This document shows positions 1-5,803 of a stretch of DNA of 6,297 nucleotides, piece by piece. The stretch covers positions 1-6,297 of the forward strand of contig JAUWLG010000085.1 in NCBI GenBank assembly GCA_030613795.1. Direction: 5' to 3'. The position numbers were made by a program, and so were the translations under genes. The stretch is from Helicobacteraceae bacterium (GTDB taxonomy: Bacteria > Campylobacterota > Campylobacteria > Campylobacterales > Sulfurimonadaceae). How positions within the stretch are numbered: the stretch's first letter is position 1; each line of letters opens with the position of its first letter. Under the pieces are notes generated by a model, which searched no databases, was not told where the DNA came from, and worked only from the letters and a program-made list of their open reading frames with translations.

Positions 1-578
1 CCTGTCGCAAAAAGAACAGACTTGGCATTGATGATCACTTTTTCCATGTTACGAATGTTAAAGGCAACGATACCGTAGGCTTTACCATCTTCATAAAGGA
101 TGTCAGCAGCATACCACTCGTCCCAGAAGTCAACACCTTCACGGAACGCTTGCTCATAGATCGTCTGCAGAAGCGTAAGACCTGTACGGTCTTTCGCGTA
201 ACAAGCACGTGGAGATGACTGTCCGCCAAATGGACGTTGAGCGATCTTACCGTTCTCTTGACGAGAAAAGACAGCACCCATACGCTCAGCCCAGCGAATT
301 GTCTCCGGAGCATGTTGACACATAAACTCAACAGCATCCTGGTCTGCCAAATAGTCAGAACCTTTAACGGTGTCGAATTCGTGTAGTTCAATACTGTCTT
401 CATCGCTGAATGCGGCATTGATACCACCTTGAGCTGCACCTGAGTGTGAGCGTAGTGGATGTAGTTTTGTGATAACTGCAACTTTTTTGCCAGCTTTTTG
501 TAGTTCACGCGCTGCTGCATTACCAGCAAGACCCGCTCCAACAATTACTGCATCATAAGTATGAATAGTAATACTCAT
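1..578 (-). CDS. sdhA: Succinate dehydrogenase / fumarate reductase flavoprotein subunit, N-terminal part (3' end outside window)
   Basis: Catalytic FAD subunit of complex II-type enzymes, which interconvert succinate and fumarate and pass electrons through an iron-sulfur subunit to the quinone pool. The 192 codons visible start [19 protein letters not shown], which contains the Rossmann dinucleotide motif G14-A-G16-L-A-G19. [10 protein letters not shown] (43-52) follows, where H45 aligns with the histidine that binds FAD covalently. [15 protein letters not shown] (66-80) and RPFGG (115-119) are further family blocks. The ATG at 578-576 is preceded by AAGGA with 6-nt spacing, and the frame has no other ATG/GTG/TTG before an upstream TGA. 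The text resembles the SdhA/MfrA-like group more than the classical Wolinella-type FrdA. MfrA proteins carry a Tat signal; none is present here, so the subunit should face the cytoplasm. sdhA versus frdA cannot be settled without the rest of the gene and its partners, which would lie to the left of the window. Confidence 0.93.
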   Translation of the reverse strand, partial: MSITIHTYDAVIVGAGLAGNAAARELQKAGKKVAVITKLHPLRSHSGAAQGGINAAFSDEDSIELHEFDTVKGSDYLADQDAVEFMCQHAPETIRWAERMGAVFSRQENGKIAQRPFGGQSSPRACYAKDRTGLTLLQTIYEQAFREGVDFWDEWYAADILYEDGKAYGIVAFNIRNMEKVIINAKSVLFAT

Positions 579-615
579 TAACCGTCCTTCAATAGAGTGT
601 ACATAATAAAGGGCG

Positions 616-621
616 ATTATA
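616..621 (-). promoter_or_regulatory. -10 box of the flavoprotein gene
   Basis: On the minus strand this reads TATAAT, a perfect sigma-70 type -10 box, ending 37 bases before the flavoprotein start codon. That predicts a leader of about 30 nt. No recognisable -35 hexamer lies 16-18 bases upstream, where the sequence is AT-rich. This is common in Campylobacterota promoters, which rely on the -10 box and upstream AT-rich DNA. Confidence 0.6.
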
Positions 622-665
622 GCGTTTAATCACATGAATAATATTAAAGGTAAAAAGAGATGGGG

Positions 666-694
666 CAAACTGACGCTATTTGTGTGTCAGTTTG
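666..694 (-). terminator. Hairpin after the GGDEF-like gene, possible terminator
   Basis: A perfect 9-bp inverted repeat, CAAACTGAC (666-674) and GTCAGTTTG (686-694), encloses an 11-nt loop. It begins 38 bases after the stop codon of the GGDEF-like gene. On the minus strand the stem is followed by CCCCATCTCTTTTT, so the T-run starts late and is separated by a C-rich stretch. This is not a textbook intrinsic terminator. The same dyad sits about 45-73 bp upstream of the flavoprotein -10 box and could instead be a regulator site. Confidence 0.4.
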
Positions 695-732
695 TAAGGA
701 GTGGGAAAATAAGTAGCAATTATCTCTAACTA

Positions 733-1944
733 CTACTTTAAAGCGGTACTTTTGTCGCGAAGCTGCGCAATGCGGTTACCGCCATGTTGAATTGACTTAG
801 AGAGTACTTTGTTGGCTTTTTTGAGTACTTCATCCAGGTTTTCTGTTGACATCTTTTGAACAAAACCACCGCTTAACGTCACAGTGAGGTTTTTACCGTC
901 TGAGGTTTTAAAAGATGTCTCTTCAACACTTTTACGAACGAGTTCACAGTCATTTACAGCACTTGTTTTATCTTGACGAGAAAGTAAGATGGCGAATTGA
1001 TTATGATCTAAGCGACCGATCACATCATTGTGTTGACGGTAAAGGGAGAGCATAAAACTCACTTTTTTCACTAGTGCTTCTGAAAACTCTTGTGAATATT
1101 GCATCTCCAACTCATTGAGCCTGTCAATGGAAAAGATACAAACAGCGGTGTAGTTACCAAGTTTTTGACTCTTTTTCTCGCCATACTCATGCATAAAACC
1201 TTTGTAACTGCTGATGCCAGTCACACTGTCAAGATAAGCTGGGTTTTTCGTTGCAGATATTCTAGTCGTGCGACCCATACGTTTAGAGATAGAATCAGCT
1301 TCCAATGTAGAAAACTCTGTTACTTCACCATGCTCAAGCATATTTAAGGTCTTAACATCACCCTGGATCTGAGCAAGACGACGCGAGGCCCAAAAAGTAC
1401 TAAACAAGGTCAATAGAAGAAGAGCGACAATGAGACCCATCTGTACAAGGAAACGCTTCTCTTCATAAACGTTGTTCTGTGATGTGATCGTGTTGATCTG
1501 TGTCATCAAGAGATTATAGGTCTTTGTAAATTGCTCTTTGCGTGTCTGAAGCTCCTCTTCACTTATTTGATCTTGTGTATACCAGTCTCCCGCAGCGACA
1601 TTAAAGTCATTAACAGCATATTGAAGTTTTGAAAGCTCATTTTGATAATTACCTGCTTTTGAAAACTTATTGATATAGTCATATTCATAAAAACCTGAGA
1701 GGGCATTACTCTCATGTCGTAACATTGCGTTTTTACCACGATATTGAATATTTGAAAGGTCTAAGTCATCTCGACCCAGGTTATAAACTGCAGTTGCGAT
1801 ATCTTTTTCATTTTGTAAGTTCTCCAACTTATAAAAAGATGCGTATTCACTTGCGATCGTGACTGTGAGGAGTGCTGCGAGTAACAGTATTAAAGTGTAA
1901 AGAGATTTTATAGTGCCAAAAATCTTGTACATTGAGATTTGCAT
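733..1944 (-). CDS. Membrane sensor protein with a degenerate GGDEF domain
   Basis: A 403-residue protein with an N-terminal membrane helix (about 13-31), an extracytoplasmic region (about 32-164, mostly helical, sensor-like), a second helix (about 165-184) and a cytoplasmic GGDEF-type domain (about 237-397). The fold is recognisable from DSVTGISSYKGF (239-250), matching the usual DxLTGLxNRRxF block, and from HGGNRI (387-392), matching the usual GRNR block. The signature is lost: where RYGGDEF is expected the protein has RLDHNQF (311-317). The RxxD inhibitory site upstream is also not preserved (RQHND, 303-307, is out of register). Diguanylate cyclases need the motif for metal and GTP handling, so this domain is very probably catalytically dead and may bind a ligand or a partner. 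The start at 1944 has AAGG with 6-nt spacing; M5 is a possible alternative start. It is transcribed divergently from thiL. The periplasmic ligand is unknown. Confidence 0.85.
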   Translation of the reverse strand: MQISMYKIFGTIKSLYTLILLLAALLTVTIASEYASFYKLENLQNEKDIATAVYNLGRDDLDLSNIQYRGKNAMLRHESNALSGFYEYDYINKFSKAGNYQNELSKLQYAVNDFNVAAGDWYTQDQISEEELQTRKEQFTKTYNLLMTQINTITSQNNVYEEKRFLVQMGLIVALLLLTLFSTFWASRRLAQIQGDVKTLNMLEHGEVTEFSTLEADSISKRMGRTTRISATKNPAYLDSVTGISSYKGFMHEYGEKKSQKLGNYTAVCIFSIDRLNELEMQYSQEFSEALVKKVSFMLSLYRQHNDVIGRLDHNQFAILLSRQDKTSAVNDCELVRKSVEETSFKTSDGKNLTVTLSGGFVQKMSTENLDEVLKKANKVLSKSIQHGGNRIAQLRDKSTALK

Positions 1945-1972
1945 TATGAACCTTATATCAGGGTGTTAGTTT

Positions 1973-1986
1973 ATGTTCAAGAACAT
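1973..1986. promoter_or_regulatory. Operator-like dyad upstream of the GGDEF-like gene
   Basis: ATGTTC-AA-GAACAT is a perfect 6+2+6 dyad, 29-42 bp upstream of the start of the minus-strand GGDEF-like gene, in the divergent intergenic region. It overlaps a possible minus-strand -10 box, TAAAAT (1985-1990 read on the minus strand), so a protein bound there could block transcription. The regulator is unknown, and a dyad of this size can occur by chance in AT-rich DNA. Confidence 0.35.
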
Positions 1987-2067
1987 TTTATTGAGAAAGG
2001 GGTTAATCTGGACTTAAAAAAAAGTTATATCTCTATATATCGTATCCGTAAACATTGAAAAATAGGA

Positions 2068-2073
2068 TAAAAT
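2068..2073 (+). promoter_or_regulatory. Candidate -10 box for the thiL cluster
   Basis: TAAAAT (5 of 6 to the TATAAT consensus) lies 21 bases before the thiL GTG codon, inside a strongly AT-rich stretch, which would give a very short leader. There is no convincing -35 hexamer at the right distance. The TTGAAA at 2055-2060 is too close. Other AT-rich hexamers at 2030-2040 could serve equally well. Confidence 0.3.
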
Positions 2074-2094
2074 ACAAATAAAAAAAGAAGCGAT

Positions 2095-2919
2095 GTGAAC
2101 GTCGAAAGTTATTTTATTAAACTCTTTTCTGCTCATACAAGCCATATTGGTGATGATGGTGCTATTGTCGGCCAAAATGTCTATAGCAATGATGCCTTTT
2201 GTGAGGATGTTCATTTTAGACGCAGTTGGATGACTCTAAGACAGATCGCTTATAAATCAATGCTGATCAATATCTCTGATGCAGTGGCAATGAACGCCAA
2301 AGCAAAATATGCTCTGCTGAGTGTCGCGATACCCTCTAGTTACTCGTTACATGATCTAAAAGAGCTGCATGCCGGCTTTCAAGAAGCAGCAGATGAGTAC
2401 GGAGTGGAGATCATCGGCGGGGACACTGTCTCTAACCGCAAACTTGACATCTCTATAACTATTATCTCACACAGTGATCGTCCTTTACGCCGTAACGGTC
2501 TTAAAAAAGGTGACCTGATTGCCTATACCGGTTCGTTGGGAAAAAGTGCAAGAGATCTGCGTTATCTGCTTAATGGCGGCAAGGTCCACTCTCGATCCAA
2601 GTTTGTCCGTTTTGCTCTTCGCAGTGCTTTTGTTGCTGATGCTGTCTCGTCGCTTTCATGCGGTATGGATATCTCTGATGGCCTTGGCAGTGATCTTGAG
2701 CGGCTTCATAGCTTAAATAGGGTAGGATTCCACTTTAATAAACCTATAGATAAAAAGCTCTTTTGCAGTGGTGAAGAGTATGAGATGCTGGTCGGTTTCA
2801 ACCCGCGTCAACGTAAAAAACTCATTCGCCTGGCTGCTAAAAACCGTACACCTTTGCACATCTTTGCCAAAGCCAAACGCGGACGTTATAAAAACCGCTG
2901 TAAAGCACACCATTTTTAG
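2095..2919 (+). CDS. thiL: Thiamine-monophosphate kinase ThiL
   Basis: Phosphorylates thiamine monophosphate with ATP to give thiamine pyrophosphate, the last step of de novo cofactor synthesis, in the cytoplasm. It belongs to the PurM/ThiL ATP-binding superfamily. Visible blocks are IGDDGA (18-23, metal-binding aspartates), DAFCEDVHF (33-41), NISDAVAM (59-66), GGDTVSN (108-114), MDISDGL (191-197) and SGEEYEM (225-231). The C-terminus AHHF matches the usual aromatic end of the family. At 274 residues it is shorter than the roughly 325 of E. coli ThiL; the region between SDGL and GEEYE is compressed, but all core motifs are present. The start is GTG at 2095. The ATG two bases earlier runs straight into TGA, and the frame is closed by TAA at 2068-2070 with no ATG between. 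The Shine-Dalgarno is weak (purine-rich AAGAAG, 4 nt away). It is first gene of the plus-strand cluster, 34 bp ahead of truD. Confidence 0.93.
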   Translation: MNVESYFIKLFSAHTSHIGDDGAIVGQNVYSNDAFCEDVHFRRSWMTLRQIAYKSMLINISDAVAMNAKAKYALLSVAIPSSYSLHDLKELHAGFQEAADEYGVEIIGGDTVSNRKLDISITIISHSDRPLRRNGLKKGDLIAYTGSLGKSARDLRYLLNGGKVHSRSKFVRFALRSAFVADAVSSLSCGMDISDGLGSDLERLHSLNRVGFHFNKPIDKKLFCSGEEYEMLVGFNPRQRKKLIRLAAKNRTPLHIFAKAKRGRYKNRCKAHHF

Positions 2920-2953
2920 ACTCAAAAATATACAACTGACAAGTTAGGACATT

Positions 2954-4054
2954 ATGAATAGATTTTACGCACTTTCACACACCCCCATCTCATTTCACTT
3001 TAGACAGAACCCTCGTGACTTTGTTGTTGACGAAGTACCTTTGTACGAATTTAGCGGTGAGGGCGAGCACTTGGTTCTGCATATGCGCAAGAAGAACCTT
3101 GCTACCTGGGATGCGATAGGCATGATCGCGAACCACCTTGGTATCAACGCACGTGAGATCGGTTACGCAGGCCTGAAAGATAAAAATGCGTTAACAAAAC
3201 AGTACATTTCGATCTTAAAAAAACATGAAGAGAAGCTGGAAAGCTTTGAACATGAAAATATTAAGTTTTTAGAGCGTACCTACCATAATAACAAGATTCG
3301 TCTTGGTCACTTAAAAGGTAACCGCTTTTTTATCCGTCTTAAAAAGGTGAACCCGACAGCCGCTAAGAAACTATCTGAAGCGTTGAAGATGATCAAAAAA
3401 GAGGGGATGCCAAACTTTTTTGGGTACCAGCGTTTTGGTGCTGATGGTAACAACTATAAAGTAGGTGAGGCTATCTTAAAAGGCAAGAGAAAAGAGCGTA
3501 ATGTAAAACTTAAACGTCTCTATATCAACGCTTTTCAAAGCCATATGTTCAATCTCTGGTTAAGCCGTCGTCTTGAGATCAACTCTCTTGTCTCCAGCTT
3601 TGAACCCGAGGCTCTTTGTGATGTGTTAAACATGCCGGAAGATGTCATCGCTGCACTGAAAGCTCAGACACACCCGTTTAAGATCTTTAAGGGTGACGTT
3701 CTGAAACATTACCCTCACGGTTCTCCTTTTGAGTACGAAGGTGAAGAACGTGATATCGAACGTGTTAATGAGAAAGATGTTGTTCCAACAGGTCTCTTAC
3801 TTGGTAAACGTTCACGTCGTGCCAGCGGTCTTGCAGGCGAGATCGAAAAAGATTTTGACATGGACTATAAACAGGTTGACGGCGACCGTCGTTATGCATG
3901 GATTTATCCTGAAGATGTAGAATACGAATACAAAGAGAATGAAGCGTGGTTCGAGATGCACTTTACACTGCCAAAAGGGTGTTATGCAACTGTATTAATA
4001 GAAGAGTTGGCAAAACGTCCGCTTCAAGAAGAAAAATTTAGTAAGGAATCATAA
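2954..4054 (+). CDS. truD: tRNA pseudouridine(13) synthase TruD
   Basis: Converts uridine 13 in the D-stem of certain tRNAs (tRNA-Glu in E. coli) to pseudouridine. The 366-residue length is normal. RDFVVDEVP (21-29) is the N-terminal family block. GYAGLKDKNALTKQ (70-83) contains the catalytic aspartate D76. NFFGYQRFG (154-162) and LYINAFQSHMFN (189-200) are the substrate-site motifs. The TRUD insertion domain occupies roughly 165-300, followed by PTGLLLGKR (278-286). FTLPKGCYATVLIEEL (337-352) is the conserved C-terminal block. The ATG at 2954 is preceded by AGGA at 4-nt spacing. It follows thiL by 34 bp with no terminator, and its TAA stop shares one base with the psd start, so the three genes are probably co-transcribed and the last two translationally coupled. 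Confidence 0.96.
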   Translation: MNRFYALSHTPISFHFRQNPRDFVVDEVPLYEFSGEGEHLVLHMRKKNLATWDAIGMIANHLGINAREIGYAGLKDKNALTKQYISILKKHEEKLESFEHENIKFLERTYHNNKIRLGHLKGNRFFIRLKKVNPTAAKKLSEALKMIKKEGMPNFFGYQRFGADGNNYKVGEAILKGKRKERNVKLKRLYINAFQSHMFNLWLSRRLEINSLVSSFEPEALCDVLNMPEDVIAALKAQTHPFKIFKGDVLKHYPHGSPFEYEGEERDIERVNEKDVVPTGLLLGKRSRRASGLAGEIEKDFDMDYKQVDGDRRYAWIYPEDVEYEYKENEAWFEMHFTLPKGCYATVLIEELAKRPLQEEKFSKES

Positions 4055-4872
4055 TGCGACACATGACAAGTCTATTTTCACAAGGTTTTGGCAAATTGGC
4101 AAATACCCACTTTCCCAAACCAATACAAGACCTTATCAACAACGGGTACGTTAATCTGATGGGACTCAACATGAGTGAGTTTCGCGACCCGACAACATAT
4201 GAGACACTCAATGCTCTTTTCACGCGTCAGCTTGAAATACCGAGAGAGTTTTCAGCAGACCCAAAAGATTTTATCTCTCCATGTGACTCATTGATTACGG
4301 AGTGTGGACGACTGCATGAAGATATTGCCCTGCATATCAAGGGGATGTACTACAACATTAACGATCTTTTAGGCGATGAGATCGATGATGCCAAAAAGGC
4401 GAAGCTGATCGATGGCGACTTTATCAACTTCTATCTTTCGCCTAAAGATTATCACCGTTATCACATTCCCTGTGATCTAATTGTTAAAAAAGCGGTTCAT
4501 ATTCCGGGAAAACTCTATCCGGTCAATATGAGATATCTAAACAAGCAGCCTAATCTGTTTGTAGAGAATGAGCGTGTTGTCTTAGAGTGTGAGAACAGCG
4601 AGGGTAAACTCTTCTGTATGGTACTGGTAGGTGCGCTAAATGTTGGTGTGATGCAGGTTTCGTTTGAACCGTCTATTCAGACAAATGCAAGTCACACTGA
4701 AGTGAGTGTTTATGAGTATGCAGAGGGCGTTAAACTCTCTAAAAATGATGATTTTGGCTGTTTTGAGATGGGGTCAACGATTGTGATCATCGCTGAAGCG
4801 GATCTTTTGGAGTTAGAGGTAGAGCCAGGTGAAAAGGTCTCTTATGCGCAGACCATCGCTAAAATAAAATAG
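4054..4872 (+). CDS. psd: Phosphatidylserine decarboxylase (pyruvoyl proenzyme)
   Basis: Decarboxylates phosphatidylserine to phosphatidylethanolamine, the main zwitterionic phospholipid, at the cytoplasmic face of the inner membrane. The 272-residue proenzyme has ISPCDSLI (74-81) with the autocleavage aspartate D78. SPKDYHRYHIPCD (129-141) has H134 and H137, the latter aligning with H147 of the E. coli enzyme. FEMGSTIV (237-244) is the equivalent of the LGST cleavage site. Self-cleavage between G240 and S241 would give a beta chain of 240 residues and a 32-residue alpha chain starting with the pyruvoyl group; MGST replacing LGST is a mild variation. The C-terminus LEVEPGEKVSYAQTIAKI is typical. 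The start codon overlaps the truD stop (TAATG) and has AAGGA 6 nt upstream. It is last gene of the cluster, converging on the next gene across 56 bp. Confidence 0.95.
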   Translation: MRHMTSLFSQGFGKLANTHFPKPIQDLINNGYVNLMGLNMSEFRDPTTYETLNALFTRQLEIPREFSADPKDFISPCDSLITECGRLHEDIALHIKGMYYNINDLLGDEIDDAKKAKLIDGDFINFYLSPKDYHRYHIPCDLIVKKAVHIPGKLYPVNMRYLNKQPNLFVENERVVLECENSEGKLFCMVLVGALNVGVMQVSFEPSIQTNASHTEVSVYEYAEGVKLSKNDDFGCFEMGSTIVIIAEADLLELEVEPGEKVSYAQTIAKIK

Positions 4873-4890
4873 AACTATCGCATATTTGAT

Positions 4891-4913
4891 CGTTCCTCTT
4901 GATCAGAGGAGTG
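4891..4913. terminator. Hairpin between psd and the convergent gene, possible bidirectional terminator
   Basis: TCCTCT (4894-4899), loop TGATC, AGAGGA (4905-4910) form a perfect 6-bp stem, which extends to 9 bp through two G-U wobbles and a C-G pair (4891-4893 with 4911-4913). It lies centrally in the 56-bp gap between two convergent genes, the expected place for a shared terminator. Neither strand has a clear T-run directly after the stem, so its strength is doubtful. Confidence 0.4.
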
Positions 4914-4928
4914 ACAGTCTTAAAAGTA

Positions 4929-5528
4929 CTATCTATTTTTAACTTCCATCTTCGCCATCAATTTTCCATCTTCTTCATAGATGTCCATTCTTGTGTCGAT
5001 AGGAAATTTTTGATTGGCAAGTTCATCTTGAACTGAGTGCAATACTGCAGCAAAGCGTTGAAACATAGGTACGATGACATAATCAATATGGTCTTGTTTG
5101 ACAAACGTTGCAAGACGTTGAACCGCACAGTTATAAAGTTTTTCATTGGTTGCATATTGCAGACGATAGCTCTCCATCATACGGATATTTTTGATCAAAG
5201 CTTCTCTTTCGAGTTCTGAGATCGACTTGTTCTCTTTTGCCCGCTTGAGTTCATCATCGATCAGCTTCTGTTCTGCTTTAATACCTTCTTCAACAGCATG
5301 ACCCAAGTTGCCGCAATACTCTTTGAGACCATCAACGATATCACTGTCTTTAAGTCGACCGCTATCTACGGCATATTTGTAGGTCTTATCTTCAAAATAT
5401 TCATGATCTAGTGCTTTTAAAAGTTGAACGGCTATATTAAGGTAAGTGTATCTGTCATCATATTGTGAATCAAAACTGATGCCTGTTTTAGAAATAATCG
5501 GTTTTGGCCCTACATATTTTATCTGCAT
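4929..5528 (-). CDS. Conserved-looking hypothetical protein, charged and helical
   Basis: I do not recognise a characterised family. The 199-residue protein has no signal peptide or membrane segment, so it is probably cytoplasmic. The N-terminus MQIKYVGPKPIISKTGISF may be a short strand-forming segment. Residues 28-145 are predicted by eye as mostly helical and highly charged, and EGIKAEQKLIDDELKRAKEN (81-100) and the following stretch to about 140 could form a coiled coil or helical bundle. The tail (176-199, ending EEDGKLMAKMEVKNR) again looks like strands. There are two cysteines (72, 134) and no metal or catalytic motif that I can identify. The ATG at 5528 has AAGG 7 nt upstream and a good extended -10 promoter, and codon usage matches neighbours, so it is very likely a real gene. 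The composition suggests a Campylobacterota-specific conserved protein; I cannot verify its distribution. Confidence 0.82.
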   Translation of the reverse strand: MQIKYVGPKPIISKTGISFDSQYDDRYTYLNIAVQLLKALDHEYFEDKTYKYAVDSGRLKDSDIVDGLKEYCGNLGHAVEEGIKAEQKLIDDELKRAKENKSISELEREALIKNIRMMESYRLQYATNEKLYNCAVQRLATFVKQDHIDYVIVPMFQRFAAVLHSVQDELANQKFPIDTRMDIYEEDGKLMAKMEVKNR

Positions 5529-5555
5529 AAAAATACCTTGAAGTTAGTTGCGGCT

Positions 5556-5585
5556 ATTGTAGCATAAGAGTATGTGATAAGTGAA
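5556..5585 (-). promoter_or_regulatory. Extended -10 promoter of the hypothetical gene
   Basis: On the minus strand TGCTACAAT gives a TGn extension plus the -10 box TACAAT (5556-5561). TTCACT (5580-5585), 18 bp upstream, matches four of six bases of the -35 consensus. The -10 box ends 27 bases before the start codon, predicting a leader of about 20 nt that includes the AAGG ribosome binding site. This is the most convincing complete promoter in the window. Confidence 0.55.
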
Positions 5586-5661
5586 ACATATTGCGTTACT
5601 TAGGTTGTTTTGTAGCGTTTATAAACAGCTTATCAACTTTGATTATACGATTTTATGCTAC
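5559..5661. repeat. Spaced 9-bp inverted repeat GTAGCATAA / TTATGCTAC
   Basis: GTAGCATAA at 5559-5567 and its exact reverse complement TTATGCTAC at 5653-5661 are 85 bp apart. The left copy overlaps the extended -10 promoter of the minus-strand hypothetical gene. Between the copies lies a perfect 10-bp palindrome, GTTTATAAAC (5617-5626). The pair could be a looping operator or a mirrored promoter element, but two 9-mers in AT-rich DNA may also match by chance. Confidence 0.3.
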
Positions 5662-5723
5662 TCTGTTTTTGACTGAAACCTTTGAACATGCTCCTAAATA
5701 TTAAAGTAGATAAATTTGTAATA
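5562..5723. other. AT-rich intergenic spacer
   Basis: No convincing coding sequence is seen on either strand. The minus-strand open frame crossing this stretch has a composition rich in Asn, His and Ser and no ribosome binding site. Apart from the minus-strand promoter, the spaced inverted repeat and the palindrome, I see only AT-rich DNA leading into the plus-strand promoter at 5724. No RNA gene or mobile element end is recognisable. Confidence 0.6.
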
Positions 5724-5729
5724 TATAGT
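5724..5729 (+). promoter_or_regulatory. Candidate -10 box for the leader, mini-ORF and SPOR-like gene
   Basis: TATAGT matches five of six -10 positions and sits in the run AATATATAGTAAT. The hexamer 17 bp upstream, TTAAAG (5701-5706), is a poor -35. Transcription would start near 5736, immediately ahead of the foldable element at 5744, which fits a 5' leader. The assignment is tentative because the surrounding DNA is AT-rich. Confidence 0.4.
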
Positions 5730-5743
5730 AATGCTTGTTTTTG

Positions 5744-5803
5744 GGATTTGCGAGAGAAACTTGAGTCGTGCCCGCAGGTTCGGCGATGATTTGTCGTAAA
5801 TCC
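5744..5803 (+). ncRNA. Possible structured 5' leader element
   Basis: GGATTTGCGA (5744-5753) pairs with TCGTAAATCC (5794-5803) in a 10-bp stem with one G-U wobble, closing a 60-nt domain. Inside, TCGTGCC (5766-5772) can pair with GGCGATGA (5782-5789) with one bulged A and two wobbles. The loop of that hairpin includes CAGGTT (5775-5780), which is complementary, with one wobble, to AACTTG (5758-5763), so a pseudoknot or an alternative fold is possible. The domain is more GC-rich than its AT-rich flanks and begins just after a predicted transcription start. It matches no riboswitch or ribozyme consensus that I know. The mini-ORF start (5786) or its internal ATG (5804) lies within or directly after the structure, so the fold could control its translation. 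Chance pairing is not excluded. Confidence 0.35.

Noticed and set aside
35..544. Minus-strand open frame of 169 codons
   Set aside because: It lies wholly inside the flavoprotein gene in another frame, and its translation has no family motifs, whereas the frame starting at 578 gives clear FAD-binding motifs.
2095..2919. Truncated or decayed thiL
   Set aside because: It is shorter than the E. coli protein, but all core motifs and the aromatic C-terminus are present, so it is a compact but intact form.
5766..5800. tRNA-like fragment (GGTTCG resembling a T-loop)
   Set aside because: No matching T-stem, acceptor stem or anticodon arm can be drawn; the six bases alone are not evidence.
5744..5803. 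Intrinsic terminator
   Set aside because: The stem is closed by a long interior domain and is followed by ATGAATACAATG, without a T-run.
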